A stretch of 27,500 nt of DNA from Prorocentrum cordatum (GCA_963575745.1 CAUYUJ010016149.1:136436-163935), one strand, 5' to 3'. Positions 1-10,160 are shown, counted from the first letter of the stretch. Program-made: numbers and translations. The notes: generated by a model from the sequence alone, not told the origin.

Positions 1-760
1 GCAGCCTGAGGAGTGGTCGCCGCTTCCCCCCAGCCGTGACCGTCGATTGGCCTGAACCCCATGTGCTGCCATGCAAGTCCCAAGGTGGTCTCTAGCTTCC
101 TGGATGGGGCCACGTGATGAGTGGGTGTTGGAGGTCGAGGTCTCTAGAACGAGCTCAAGCTTAGCATACCCTTTGGGTAGTTCGATTCCGCCCTGTCCTA
201 GTTGCTGCGCGATGGTGTCGACCATGCCCGAGAACTATGCGTGGGCGTCGTCCACTACGTTCCAGGAGGTTCCGAAGCCAAAACAACGAGTGATGTGGCC
301 AGGGAACAGCCCGCCAGGATGGTGCCCACGGCCAAGAATATTCCGTTCACCCCATCGTGAAAACTGAGTGTCCTTGGTCCCGCATAAAGCCTGCATGCTG
401 CAAGGGTCAGTTTGCCGTTGAAGTTGGATGACTCTGCTTTCGCGCACAAGGGCATCATGATATATTCGCTCGTAGAATATCTCAAGTCCGCTGAAGAGGG
501 TGGCAGTCTCAAAGGGATTGAGGGAGGCGAGGTAGTTGAAATCATGTTCTCATCCTGCTCGGTCGCAGGTCCTGTCCCGAGATCCCCGGAAGCGCGGCAG
601 GTCATGCTGCCTTTCCAACTCGCGAGCCACGGACTGGCGCAGGCGCGCCCATACTCGGAACAAGCTAGCGATGAGGGCAATGGAGCGGAGTCCTGGTCCT
701 TCTGGTTTGGCTGCACTTACGATGATAGGTCACAATTCGGGAACCTCCAGGTCTCTTTCC
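1..760 (-). pseudogene. LINE reverse transcriptase fragment, decayed, cut by window edge
   Basis: Read on the minus strand, pieces of a non-LTR reverse transcriptase follow each other in the right order but in different frames. At about 649-690 the frame gives RSIALIASLFRVWAR, the conserved stretch before motif A. At 440-490 it gives GLEIFYERIYHDAL, which is motif A with the catalytic Asp replaced by Gly. At 279-320 another frame gives AGCSLATSLVVLA, the motif B region. At 247-255 a further frame gives VVDD, which resembles the catalytic YVDD box. In-frame stops and at least two frameshifts lie between them, so it cannot be functional. The motif wording differs from the plus-strand RT at 6.2-7.1 kb, so this is a second LINE subfamily. 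It continues beyond base 1. Motif order is seen directly; the assignment to a dinoflagellate LINE family is from memory. Confidence 0.65.
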
Positions 761-985
761 CGAACTGAAATGATGTCCCAGAGCCGGCCTAAAATGCCGT
801 CTGATTGGAGCACAGTTGGGAATGCTGCTGTCTCGCCTAGGCCCACATCGCGCCGAAAGATTCTGAGCGCTGTGCGCAACGCGTTTCCTCCTACCTCCCT
901 CCTCTTCTTTTTCCTCTTACCGCCCTCCTCCTCCTCCGCCTCCTCCTCCTCCCCCTCCCTCCCTTCGCGAGGTTTCGAGAAGGGG
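761..985. other. Spacer with pyrimidine-rich (CTC)n tract
   Basis: Between the minus-strand RT fragment and the first hairpin repeat there is no recognisable gene. Bases 890-965 are an impure CTC/CCT run. A pyrimidine-rich stretch also precedes the related repeats at 13491 and 13842, so this tract may be part of the repeat module and not random. Confidence 0.5.
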
Positions 986-1095
986 CTGCCGCCCCGGCTC
1001 GAGAGGTTTAGGGCGCCGTGCCAGGTGCAGCGGACCTCTCTCGGGGCGGGCAGCCGCGCGCGCCGGCCCGCGCCCGCGCATCGGGCGCGCGGGCC
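986..1095 (+). repeat. Hairpin-bearing GC-rich repeat, copy 1 (LINE leader)
   Basis: This stretch shares a block of about 100 bp with 13491-13590 and 13842-13945. Shared words include GAGAGGTTT, GGGCGCCGTGCC, CCTCTCTCGGGGCGG and a CGCGCGCC-rich tail. The arms CCGCCCC..CGAGAGG and CCTCTCTCGGGGCGG are complementary around a loop of about 25 nt, so the transcript could fold. Its position directly upstream of ORF1, with siblings downstream of ORF2, suggests an untranslated-region module of the retroelement. Confidence 0.7.
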
Positions 1096-1254
1096 CCGCC
1101 GCGCCGCGGCGCGCTCCTGCGGGCGGCGCGCCGCGCCAGCAGGGCAGCGAGCCAGCGCGGCACAGGCGTGCCCGACAGCAGCGTGCTCAGGCCCGCCTCG
1201 TACTGCGTCTGGCGGCCGCCGGCCGCTAAGTTTCTCGCCGCGCGCCGCGGCGCC
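1096..1254 (+). promoter_or_regulatory. Extremely CpG-rich leader before ORF1
   Basis: This stretch is almost purely G and C, with many GCGC and CGCG words. It ends at the ATG at 1255, which sits in the good context CGCCATGG. It probably represents the 5' untranslated region of the LINE. No promoter element can be named, because dinoflagellates lack a standard TATA box. Confidence 0.35.
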
Positions 1255-3156
1255 ATGGCGTGGCAGGCCAGAGGCGAAGGCGGCGGAGGAATGGGCGGTC
1301 AGCAGCTCCCGCCGCCCCCGCCGGCCCCGCCGCGGTGGTTTCCAGCATGCGGGCGCGCTAATGCTGCCGGCGACCTGATGTGCAGGACCTGTTACCCGCT
1401 GCCGCAGCACAGTCCCGCGGCGTTCAGCGCGTCCCGCGATCGGCCGCAGCACCAGCAGCGGCAGCAGCATGCGCCAGCGGGCAGCGGGCGAGATCAGCGC
1501 GGAGGAAGTGGACGTGACCAGCGGCGGCGGACGTGTGTTTCAAGGCCAGCGCGCAGCATTGCTCGGCCCAGTCGTCAGCGCAGCCCGAGCCGTGCTCCGC
1601 CGCCCGCCCATCCCCAGCGGAGAGATGGCGGGCCTGTGGAGGAGCCAGCCCCAGAGGTGCCCTCCCGACGCAGGTCACCCCGTCGGCGCTCGCCAGCCAC
1701 CGACGTCACGTTCGACGAGAGTGATCCTGAGTCGACTGAGGAGACGGCGGACCGCCCAGCAGGCCCGCAGGAGGCCTTTGGTGTGCTCCCATGCATTCAT
1801 TGCCAGAGCAGGCGCGTGCGCACCAAGCCTGGGCGCAGCCACCGACGGTTCCTGCCGCCTTTGTCAACCGCAGGCGCAACCTCCGCCGCGTGGCGGTGGC
1901 GTCGGCGAGGATGCTTCGCGCGTCCCGCGAGCTCGGCCTGCCGACCAGCATCCTTGAGGCACAAGAGCAGGAGTACTCGGTCCTCATGACAATGATCATC
2001 GTGGCCAGGACCCCGGAGGCGCGCCTTGCGAGGCAGCGGGCGTTCGTCGATCGCGCCCAACGCCGCTCCGATCGTGCAGAGGATGCGGCGTGCGAGGCCA
2101 TGATTGAGCACAAGGCTCGCCAGCTGGTCCAGCAGCATCGTGCCAGCGAGCTGACTCGCGCACAGGTCTTGCTGCAGCAGCGCGAGACCTTCTTCCCGCT
2201 GCCAGCTGCCGCCAATGACGTCGAGATGCAGGGCACCGCGACGCCCGCGGCGGAGGAAGCGGCGCCCACCACGCCCGTGGCGAACGCACCAGGCCAGATG
2301 TCAGGTGCCTCGGTTGCAGCCATCGCCGAGCTCCAGCAGGGCCAGGTGAGCATAGCGCAGCAGATCGCGGGGCTGGCCGCGGCGCCGGGCGGGCTGCAGT
2401 CGGCGCTGACGCAGATCACGGCAGCGGCGAGCATGGCGGCGACTACGGCTGCGACGACTCCAGCTGCGCAGCCAGCGGCTGCCAATCCTGCCCAGGCCGC
2501 ACAGCCCACGCAACACGTCGCAGCAGTTCCACCGGCCGCTGCTGCACAGCCCCCTGCCGCGGCATGTCCTGCGATGGCGGCGGAGCAGCTCCAGGCGCAG
2601 GCAGCGATTGGCGCAGCGGATGCAGACAATGATGAGAACGCTGCAGCCGATGCCAGTCAGACTGCGTCCGACGCGCGCCAGGCGGCTCGCCGGTTGCGCG
2701 CTGGCGCTGCTGCCGAGGCCCGTGCGAAGGCGGCAGCGGACGAGGAGACAGCCCTGCAGGCCTGGGGCATGGCCGCTGCGGGGCAGCCCACCCTAAAGAC
2801 AGTCGTCGCAGCGCCGAGAGCTGCTGCGATTCCAGGAGGCGCGCTTCCACGCGTGGTGCCGGGCGAGGGGCGACCCGAACCAGTGGGGGGAGATGAGCGA
2901 GCGCCGTGAACGCAGCCCGCGCCGCGCGAACGCGGACGAGGTTCGTGCTGGCCAGAGTTCCGATGGCGGCATTGAAGTGACGCAGGCGAGCCCGTCGAAG
3001 AAGGGGTGGGCCAGCCTGCAGAGCCGCTGGGCGCTAGGCGCCAGTGGGGATCAGTCCGCGTGGGTTCCGAGCGCCGCGGCTCTGCCGGGGCGCCTGGCCC
3101 CGTCTCTTTTTTCGGACGTGCCGCCCGTCAGTCAGTTCCCGACTGCGGCAGTTTAG
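1255..3156 (+). pseudogene. LINE ORF1 remnant, frameshifted
   Basis: ORF1 proteins of LINEs bind element RNA as a ribonucleoprotein. From ATG 1255 the frame starts MAWQARGEGG and has a zinc-ribbon-like stretch CGRANAAGDLMCRTC that lacks the first Cys pair seen in RanBP2-type fingers. A basic and then acidic stretch (DESDPESTEE) follows. Around 1790 the coding signal moves to another frame, which runs open to 2909 with a helical Arg/Glu/Gln-rich segment (about 1890-2200) likely to form a coiled coil, then a long Ala/Gln/Pro-rich region. Between 2797 and 2890 it moves back to the first frame, reading ELLRFQEARFHAWCRARGD, and stops at 3156. The 372-codon frame 1791-2909 can be taken alone as a hypothetical protein, but the continuation on both sides argues for one gene broken by two indels. 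ORF1 identity is inferred from position upstream of ORF2. Confidence 0.55.
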
Positions 3157-3329
3157 CAGCATTGCTCGCGGCCCAATGGCAAGGCGCAGTGCTCTCTCCC
3201 ATCTTCGCGGCGCCGCCATCCACGCAACATCCTTTGCCCCTTCTCTTTCACCATCGTCTCTATTCTAGCGCCGTTGATTTCCTGGCGCGGTATGTCTGCT
3301 CTAATGGTGTGCACGAAGCTGGCATTGAT

Positions 3330-4056
3330 CACTTTGCAGTGTGCACCGACGAATCGGGTGGGTCAGACAGTGCGGACATGCAGGGGCCACCATCATGGGC
3401 GTTTGTTGTGTGGTGTAACGCAGGACGGCAAGCATCGGATGGGTGGTTACATGGCCGGATCTGCCCCATGACTTAAATAAGATTACGTGGGCCCGTCGAG
3501 CCCCGCCGAGTTTCATTATGCTCTTTGGTTTGTCTGTTGGCTGCTTCAGGCACCTTCGAAATATCGCTCGGGGCGCATTACTGCTCGTTCGGATTTCATG
3601 ATGGTGGTAGAGTCTGCTGCAGGAGGTGTGGTGTACAGGGCTTGCGGTGTGTTGCCCATCCCGTGGGATTCACTCGTAAAGCTCGCGCGAGTGCGCACTG
3701 TGATAACATGGTTGCATCTTCCAGGTCACACTGCATACCCACTGAACGAACTTGTAGATACACCTGCTCGCCTAGTGCCGATCAAGTATATATCGGATCG
3801 TCCAGGAGACGCGGTGCCTTGGTCGATACTACTCTCTCATATGGACAAGGTTCCATGGTTATGGTTGACGGCCGACGCCCACCGCGGTGCGAGGGAGTTC
3901 CCAAAGCTGACCCCAGCCCGCCTCGACAATCTTGCTCCTGCAGAGGTGTCCCCTTCTGCGAGCTCTCTCGTTCCCAGCTGCTGGATCGACAGTTCGATAC
4001 AGTCAGCATCCAGACCCCGACAGTCCACAGGATGCCACGCCATCGTCTTTCTGTAG
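3330..4056 (+). pseudogene. LINE ORF2, N-terminal RNase H-like domain (degenerate)
   Basis: RNase H removes RNA from RNA/DNA hybrids during reverse transcription. At 3342-3362 the frame reads CTDESGG, like the TDGSGG first catalytic motif (Asp codon 3348-3350; the usual Gly after it is Glu). The frame changes near 3480. The next frame contains LLQAPSKY, then ARSDF (Asp codon 3592-3594, third-motif-like), and HLPGHTAYPLNELVDTPA at 3715-3765, matching the C-terminal H..GH..NE.VD.A signature with Asp at 3757. The remainder to the stop at 4056 is rich in Trp, Pro and Ser and forms the linker to the endonuclease. An RNase H placed before the endonuclease is unusual for LINEs in general, but is what I recall for dinoflagellate elements. 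Confidence 0.6.
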
Positions 4057-4176
4057 ACTCAGATTTGCAGTCGATAGCGTCTTGCACTGCGACCGCGGAG
4101 ACGACCTACACGCTCTCAAGGTATAAGTGTACGGTGCACGTATCGGGATGCAGCTTGCATTGATATCCCGGGCCGC

Positions 4177-4941
4177 ATGCTGGCCCTTGCGCATCAGTTT
4201 GCACGTTGCCATTTTTTTGTAGGCGCGCTTGAGACACGACCGAGGTACAATACATGGCGCGAAGTTGATCCGTATCTTGTGATGACGTCAGCGGCCGAAT
4301 CGCATGGATGCTACGCGGCTGCGTTGTGGGTTAACGCAGGATTTGAGTACCCGGGCTGTGCGCTAACCAGGCGACATTTTCTGGTTTTCTCACATGATTC
4401 ACGGCATTTGCTTGTAGCTGTGCGGGTCCTTTCGCGACGCATTCATGTTTATGTTGCACGCGCGCCACATGCACGAGCGACGGGAGGTCTCGACATGGTA
4501 GCGCAGTGGTGGACGCGCATGCGTGATGTTGTGCTCACGCGGCCTAGTCAGGCCCCGCTGTTTTGTCTACTGGGTGCAAACGCCACTGTCGGAACGGTTC
4601 AGTCCAGCCACGTGGGCCCCGGGGGCGCCGAGCAAGAAAACGATGCCGGGCACTTGTTCCACGATTTCTTACGAGTTACCGGACAGAGTGCGGCGTCTAT
4701 TTTTTCGGAACCAGTCCACGGCATACATGGTGCGTGGTTGCCGCCTGGCGCGCCCCCCCAGGACCCGAGACGTCGCATTGAATATGGGACAGTGCCTCAA
4801 GCCTCTCTCAATTCGATCAGTCGACAAGGGGCTGATCCGACAGTGGATTCCCCTATGCGATTTGATGATCATGTCGTTGTTCTGGCCGACGTGCAAGTCA
4901 GCAGTGGGGGCCCCGAGCGGGCTACTTCCTCTTGGGCCTAA
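4177..4941 (+). pseudogene. LINE ORF2, EEP (AP-like) endonuclease domain, catalytic Asp lost
   Basis: The endonuclease nicks target DNA to prime reverse transcription. The 254-codon open frame shows the family landmarks in order: VGALETR (Glu codon 4231-4233, family VGxQETR), a stretch like the GLWV central strand (AALWVNAGFEY), VARAPHARA (family hxPH), LLGANATVG where DANxxVG is expected, so the catalytic Asp is Gly (codon 4573-4575), then RRIEYGTVPQ (family RIDYVxVP) and finally DDHVVVLADV (family DHxPV, terminal His). Frame and length fit one whole EEP domain. The Asp to Gly change, and stops on both sides, make it inactive. Confidence 0.8.
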
Positions 4942-5482
4942 ATTCCCCGCGATCAGAAAACAGTCCAGGACACTGAGTGCGCGGCGAAGTTTGCTACCAT
5001 GGCCAGTAATATTCCGCGGCCAGCTTCCAGTCGCATCCTGATGATCATGCGCAACATTTGAACGACGAGCTAGTTAGGGCGGTCGTCGAGTGCTTCCCCG
5101 TACAGATGTCGCCAACAGGGCAATTGCCGCGTCAGTCATGGCTTTCGGTTCGCTCGCTGACACTCATGGACCGTCGCTCTTCTGGACCACGAGAGCTACG
5201 TGTGTTGTGAAGACGACTCAACTTCCTACTGTTTGTTGCTGCCTTTCGTGCGTGGGCCACAGATGGGAAGGAAGTGGGGGAGTGGTTGGACTACCGGCAG
5301 TGCAGGTGGAGGTGGTCAGTGCGAGAGGGCCCCTCTCGTGCGTTGCTCATTGATGCATGCGACGCAGTTGCGCATGTCGGGTCACAGGTTTTCGAGGCGG
5401 CAGTGGAGTTTGCGCAATCCTTGCATGATGTAAGAGGTAGGTTATATGGCCCTCCGTTCCATGCCGTACATCTGGAGGCCTT
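4942..5482 (+). pseudogene. LINE ORF2 linker between endonuclease and RT, heavily broken
   Basis: No domain is recognisable here. Short coding-like pieces occur, for instance a frame over 5060-5190 (TGQLPRQSWLSVRSLTL) and one over 5274-5485 (EWLDYRQCRWRW to HAVHLEAL), separated by stops. The position between EEP and RT, and the Trp/Arg-rich composition, fit the connecting region of ORF2. Confidence 0.45.
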
Positions 5483-7647
5483 GTGAAACTGTGTCGTGTA
5501 CCAACATCTGGGAGCCACGTAGGTCACCTGCAGCCCAATGACTGTCCCCTGGTAGGTATTCCACGTGCCATGTTTCACATACAAGGTGTTATTCCCAACT
5601 TCTGGAGGTGGGAGGGTCTCTTGCGGACCTATACATACGTATTCATGCTTGGTACGGCGTTTGTGATCAACAAATCTACCACACTGGACGCCGCCAAGCA
5701 CGGCGATGACATTGTGACCAGCATTCAGGATGCATGGTCCAGGGGGCAGGCAGCGGAGGCTTTCGCGGCCTTGCGCCGTGCCGATGCAGGGCCCCGCCGC
5801 AAGCGCATGCTTAAAGGGCTGCCCATCCTCAAGGATATGCATGCGTGGCCAGTAACTTCGCAGCTTCAGGCAGCCCGTCGTTGGCAGCAGCACTGTGGCA
5901 CGCTCGAGTTGGCAGCTACCTTCGAGCTTACAGACGTGGCTAGGTTTGCGGGGCATTCCACACGGATGCCGTGCGATCGGATGTCCTCCGATCCGGTGCT
6001 TCGTGATACACTACCAACCTTGTCTGAGTTTCAGCATGCCTGCCGCCTAACGAAGCGCGCTGCCCCTGGCTGTGGTGGTTTCACGGGAGCTCTGGAACGC
6101 GTTTTCGCTACTGAGCTCGCCGCTTTGTGCTGCCCGTTGCTATTCAAGACCGCCGTCACCTTAATTGAGTCTATTTAATGGAAGGGAGGTTTTTTTTTAT
6201 CGTGATTTGCTGAAGTCCATCACAGCCGACCCCAGTGCCTGTGTCAGCTCCCGCTCTATTCTGGTGTCATCACAGCTAGGTGCGGCATCGCGAAGATGCT
6301 TGCTGACTAGGTTGATGCCAGCACTATTCGCCGCTGCTGGGGATATTCAGTTCGGGGGAATACCAGGTCGAGGTGCTGGTCATGCGTCAGTCGTTGCTCG
6401 GCTTGCGCTAGCTGCTGCGGCTGCCCGTGCTTTGTTTTTTGGAGTGTTGCTGCTGGATGTGGCGCAGGCTTTTTACCGTACCTTGCGGGAGCTATTACTT
6501 CGATCGCCGCTCGACGATGATGCCGTTGCTTGTATTGTCATGGCGGCAGGTCTACCAGCGAATGCCATGCATGAGCTCGCAAGGCGCATGCGTGAGATGA
6601 CACCCACTGTTGAACAGCATGTGGTGACCCGTACACTGCATGCGCACGCAGCAGCTCAGATTTCACAATGCTACCATACCATTTGGTTCCTGTGTGAAGG
6701 TTCCGGGCAGCTTTCCCCGCCGCGGCGTTCGGCTTTTCTTGGGCAGCCTCTCGCTGATAAATTGTACGAGGTGCTTATGGGTGAACGCATGCACGCTGTG
6801 CGAGGTCAATTGGACGCGGAAGAACTAGCCTTGCACTTGCCTACAGACGAGCGCAATCGCGTGCAGAGTATAGTAACGGATGCCGACACTGCTGCCACCG
6901 TTCCGTTGTTGGACGTTATCTTTGCGGATGACGGCACCATTATTGTGATTGTCCCTGCTTCCGACCTGCATCCCGCCATGTGCCATGGGCTTACAGTGGT
7001 TGCAGATGTGTTTGCTGGCAGAGGCCGCTTACTCAAGCTCGGCGCTGCAAAAGCAGCTGCCTATCTGGCCTGCCCAGGGAAAGGGTGCGTGTGGGTGGCC
7101 GCGTGGTGACGCAGACGAGCCACTTGGGACGGTGCGGGCACCGATTGTCAAGCACTGTGTGCATCCAATTGCAACTATTGACTCCCAAGGTAATATAGGG
7201 CCCGTGGTCCGATATCGATCCAGCAGTATCGCAGATATTTCACGGGCGTTGCGCACTAGAGTTTTCTCCACCAAGGCGCTTGCCGATCCGACATGTATGA
7301 TGTTCGCCGACAGTTTGGTGCTATCGGGGCGGCTCTACAACTCGGGCGCCTGGGCCATGCCCGCAACGATGGGGGGCGACATGGCCGACGCTGAAGTCAT
7401 GAAAGTCTACCGAGCTGCGGCGAAGGTTGGTTTTGTGGAAGCCGAATCGTGCACGAGTGACGGCCAAGTGCTGGCCAGACTCAGACGACCCAAGCCCGAC
7501 GTTCTAAGAAGGACTGCACGTCTACGACTGTTCAATTCATTTTTACACAGGAGCCAAACTTGCATTTGCCTCACTACGGGCCGAGTGGCGCGACACTACT
7601 CGGAACGGTTGCCGCGCCAGGTCATGGCGGGGAATGGTCATGGGTGA
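5483..7647 (+). pseudogene. LINE ORF2, reverse transcriptase domain (frameshifted)
   Basis: This is the RNA-dependent DNA polymerase of the LINE. The first frame (5483-6178) ends with KRAAPGCGGFTGALERVF, equivalent to the KAxGxDG motif 0 region. Near 6170 a frameshift leads into 6165-7109, which holds RSILVSSQLGAASRRCLL (motif 1), FGGIPGRGAGHASV (motif 2a), LLLDVAQAFYRTLRELL (motif A, Asp codon 6456-6458), FLGQPLADKLYEVLM (motif B, family GxPLAD), and VIFADDGTIIV (motif C, the FADD box with Asp codons 6927-6932), followed by LLKLGAAKAAAYL (motif D). Near 7085 a second shift leads into a frame open to 7647 that includes the thumb region. Catalytic Asp residues are kept, but the frame is broken at least twice, so the copy is dead. 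Confidence 0.9.
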
Positions 7648-8253
7648 TTGCTCGAGGTTGCGTGCGACTGCTGTAGCTTGTGCTCCCCTCCCACCGCCGC
7701 TCGAGGATTTCAGTGCATGGAGTTCCCTCATCCTGCGAAATCAATAGGCTTGGCAACGCATTATCGAGACAGCGTTACACGCTACAGCCCAATCTCATGC
7801 TCGAAATGTTGCGGCGGCCGCAGTGGGGGGCGATTTTTTTCAGGGGGTCCGTCCCTTGGGAGTGCCAGAACGTGTTTGGACGGGTGTTAATGGTATTCTT
7901 GTAGACCCCCCTACATGTGCAGCAGATGATGCAGTCGATGACAGTATCAAGTGTCCATGGTGTGCGCGTGCTTTCCGGAAGCATTGAGCATTGCGCGCGC
8001 GTGTGGCGTGTGCCCTCCGTCGGAGCGCAGCTCTGGCACGTGCGTGGGCGCCGCCAGACGGACATTGCCATGCGTGCCTATATGTATTCCATGCTCGGGC
8101 TCACCTAGTAGACTACCTAGCGCATGATTCCCCACGGTTCTTATTCATGCGGATGAGTGGTCCTACCACCGCAGTTCCTACACCGAGTGTTACTACTTCA
8201 GGTGCCTCGGCGTGTAATCATGTCACGCACCCCGATTTCTCAGCGACATGACA
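7648..8253 (+). pseudogene. LINE ORF2, C2H2 zinc-finger region (degenerate)
   Basis: In one frame (codons in phase with 7949) the text reads IKCPWCARAFRKH, then a TGA stop at 7985-7987, then ALRARVACALRR, which resembles a CxxC...F...L..H finger whose last His is lost. Downstream in the same frame is HCHACLYVFHARAHLVDYLAHDSPRF, a second CxxC finger with its His pair. An in-frame TAG lies upstream near 7744. Fingers directly after the RT thumb are typical of ORF2 in several LINE clades, where they bind nucleic acid. Only the second finger has all its metal ligands. Confidence 0.65.
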
Positions 8254-8592
8254 GGCAGGATCCCAGGTGTACCGTTGTCTCGCCATCATGTTGTTGCGCC
8301 GGCAGTTCGTGCAGCTGGCCCCATCGCAGAGCATGCGTATTCGGTGATGGCTACGATGGACCATGGCACTGCACGCTTGGAGATTGCGGCCGCTGGCCCC
8401 GCCCTCCCAGGGCTTGCTGCGTGCCTACAAGCGCCTGTGCATGCCGCTGTTTTGCCGCCGCCGCCAGCCAACCCTGTTCAGTATACCGCTGAGAGGTACC
8501 CCAGTCGACTATTCCTGACAGGGCGGTACACTGGCATTGCAGCCGAGCCCCTGCCGAGAGCCGTCAGAAGATTTGAATTTCTTATTACATAA
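8248..8592 (+). other. Open frame after zinc fingers, probably ORF2 linker
   Basis: A 114-codon open frame, rich in Ala, Pro, Arg and His (for example LPGLAACLQAPVHAAVLPPP), has no recognisable domain. It lies just after the zinc-finger remnant and ends exactly where the satellite block begins, so it is most simply the linker towards the terminal domain of ORF2, now interrupted. It could also be chance. Confidence 0.3.
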
Positions 8593-8660
8593 CAGCGAAG
8601 ACTGATATGCTTCTTATGGTCTCAAAAGAAAGCATCATGACTCCCCAGGGGGGTCCGGGC
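8590..8660 (+). repeat. Head module A of satellite block, copy 1
   Basis: This segment shares about 70 bp with 10372-10450. Common words include GAGACTGATA or GAAGACTGATA, TCAAAAGA, AGCATCATGACTCC and GATCCG. Each copy directly precedes a tandem array (54-bp repeats here, 73-bp repeats at the second copy), so it looks like a fixed starting unit and not part of either array. Confidence 0.7.
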
Positions 8661-8680
8661 AGGATCCGGGGAGAATCCGC

Positions 8681-8945
8681 GGATCCGCCAGCGACTATGG
8701 GGAACGCGCCACTGAGGCTGAGGCTGAGGCCCTCAGCGCCGCCAGTGACTATGCGGAATGCACCACTGAGGCTGAGGCTGAGGCCCCCAGCGCCGCCAGT
8801 GACTATGGGGAATCCACCGCTGAGGCTGAGGCTGAGGCCTCCAGCGCCGCCAGTGACTTATGCGGAATCCACCGCTGAGGCTGATGCTGAGGCCCCCAGC
8901 GCCGCCAGTGACTATGGGGAATCCACCGCTGAGGCTGAGGCTGAA
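8681..8945 (+). repeat. 54-bp minisatellite, about 4.5 copies
   Basis: Copies begin at about 8687, 8741, 8795, 8849 and 8904, giving periods of 54, 54, 54 and 55 because of one inserted base. Each unit is GCCAGTGACTATG, a CGGAATCCACC part, then two or three GAGGCT words, then CCCAGCGCC. As 54 is a multiple of three, it can be read as an 18-residue repeat (SDYGESTAEAEAEAPSAA), until the 55-bp unit breaks the frame. The GAGGCT words inside it are the probable seed of the hexamer array that follows. Confidence 0.85.
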
Positions 8946-9312
8946 GCAGAGGCTGAGGCAGGCTGAGGCTGAGGCTGAGGCAGGCTCAAGCTGAGGCTGT
9001 GGTTGAGGCTGAGGCTGAGGCTGAGACTGATGCAAGCTGAGGCTGAGGCAGGCTGAGGCTGAGGGCGAGGCTGACGCAGGCTGAGGCTGAGGCAGGCTGA
9101 GGTTGAGGCTGAGGTTGGGGCTGAGGTTGAGGCTGAGGCTGAGGCTGAGGCAGGCTGAGGCAGACGTTGAGGCAGGCTGATGCTGAGGCAGGCTGAGGTT
9201 CAGGCTGAGGCTGATGCAGGCTGAGGCTGAGGCAGGCTGAGGCTGAGGCCGAGGTTGTGAAGGCAGACTAAGGCTGCACACGTTGAGGCAGGCTGATGCT
9301 GAGGCAGGCTCG
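8930..9312 (+). repeat. GAGGCT hexamer array 1
   Basis: Imperfect tandem GAGGCT runs carry interspersed GCAGGCT, GATGCT and GTTGAG variants. Near 9247-9275 a CCGAGGTTGTGAAGGCAGAC segment occurs that matches the higher-order marker of array 2. Long stop-poor frames across it, on both strands, are products of the repeat and not genes. Confidence 0.9.
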
Positions 9313-9386
9313 GATTCCCGGGTTATTTTTTTAATGCGAGGAGCCAGCTGTAGCCCACTTCGTGTTCTTCGTGTTCCCAGAACACA
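9313..9386 (+). repeat. Single diverged copy of the 73-bp repeat
   Basis: The segment TTCCCGGG...ATGCGAGGAGCCAGCTGTAG...CACTTCGTGTTCTTC...GTTCCCAGAAC matches one monomer of the array at 10455-10964. It lies at the end of hexamer array 1, whereas in the second half of the block the 73-bp array precedes the hexamers. Confidence 0.75.
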
Positions 9387-9477
9387 CCTCGGGCTCCCCG
9401 CCGTCAAGGCGCAACTCTCCCTCTGGGGTTCAGGAGGATTCGGAGGGGGGGAACGGGTGGGAGGAACAGGGGGGCGT

Positions 9478-9766
9478 GCAGGAGGAGGAGGAGGACGAGC
9501 AGGAGGAGGAGGACGAGGACGAGGACGAGCAGGAAGAGGAGGAGGAGGAGGAGGAGGAACAGGAAAAGGAAGACGAGCTGGAGCAGGAGGAGGACGAGGA
9601 GGGGGAGGAGGACGAGCACGAGGAGGAGGACAACCATGAGGAGGAGGAGGAGGATGACGGACGAGCAGGAACATGAGGAGGACGAGGAGGAGGAGGACGA
9701 GCAGGAGGAGGAGGAGGACGACCAGGAGAAGGAGGATGAGGAGGAGGAGGAGGAGGACAAGGGGAG
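9478..9766 (+). repeat. Purine (GAG/GAC)n trinucleotide tract
   Basis: Nearly 290 bp of GAGGAG with scattered GAC, CAG and AAG triplets gives frames of poly-Glu on this strand and poly-Ser or poly-Pro on the other. The strand bias (purine here, pyrimidine opposite) can favour triplex structure. Nothing indicates translation. Confidence 0.9.
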
Positions 9767-10160
9767 GGCGGCCGGCTGCCCCGGCCGGCTGCCCCGGCCG
9801 GTCGCCGCGCAGCCATTTCGGCCTTCGGAGGAGGAGGCGGGGGAGGAGGGGGAGGACGAAGGGGGGGCGCTTCGGTTCGGCGCGTTCTGACCACCTCCGC
9901 AAATCTCTGGGGCGCCCCCCCCCGCCGCGAGAAGCGGTCACGGGGGGGCGCCCTGGCCAGGGCGCGTTCTGACCACCTCTTCGATCATCCTCCTTGATCC
10001 TCCTCCTCGATCCTCCTCCGTCGCCGTCGTCGCCGTCGTCGCCGTCATGACGGCAACGACGACGACGACGCACGCCCCTCCAGGGCGCCCCCTCCGCCGC
10101 AAGCAGCGGTCACGGGGGGGCATCCTGGAGGGGCCTTGAGCCTAGCGGCCTAGGGCCTAG
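9767..10160. repeat. GC-rich short duplications with hairpin
   Basis: GGCTGCCCCGGCC occurs twice at 9774-9802. GCGCGTTCTGACCACCTC occurs at about 9878 and 9961. A GCGCCCCC...CCGCCGC..GCGGTCACGGGGGGG module occurs at about 9911-9952 and again at 10085-10120, with a spacing of 172 bp. In the first copy the flanks GGGCGCCCCCC and GGGGGGGCGCCC are complementary and could form a hairpin. A short GTCGTCGCC run lies at 10018-10050. No gene is seen. Confidence 0.6.

Noticed and set aside
730-1470. 246-codon minus-strand frame
   Set aside because: Crosses the CTC tract and the CpG-rich leader; Arg/Ala-rich text without motifs, and opposite to the ORF1 start.
1706-2629. 307-codon minus-strand Ala/Cys/Ser frame
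   Set aside because: Shadow of the Ala/Gln-rich ORF1 on the opposite strand.
9362-9890. Poly-Glu frames
   Set aside because: GAG trinucleotide repeat without start context or flanking domain.
8733-10073. 446-codon minus-strand frame and other Gln/Pro/Ser or Leu-rich frames
   Set aside because: Products of the GAGGCT hexamer and GAG trinucleotide arrays; no non-repeat domain.
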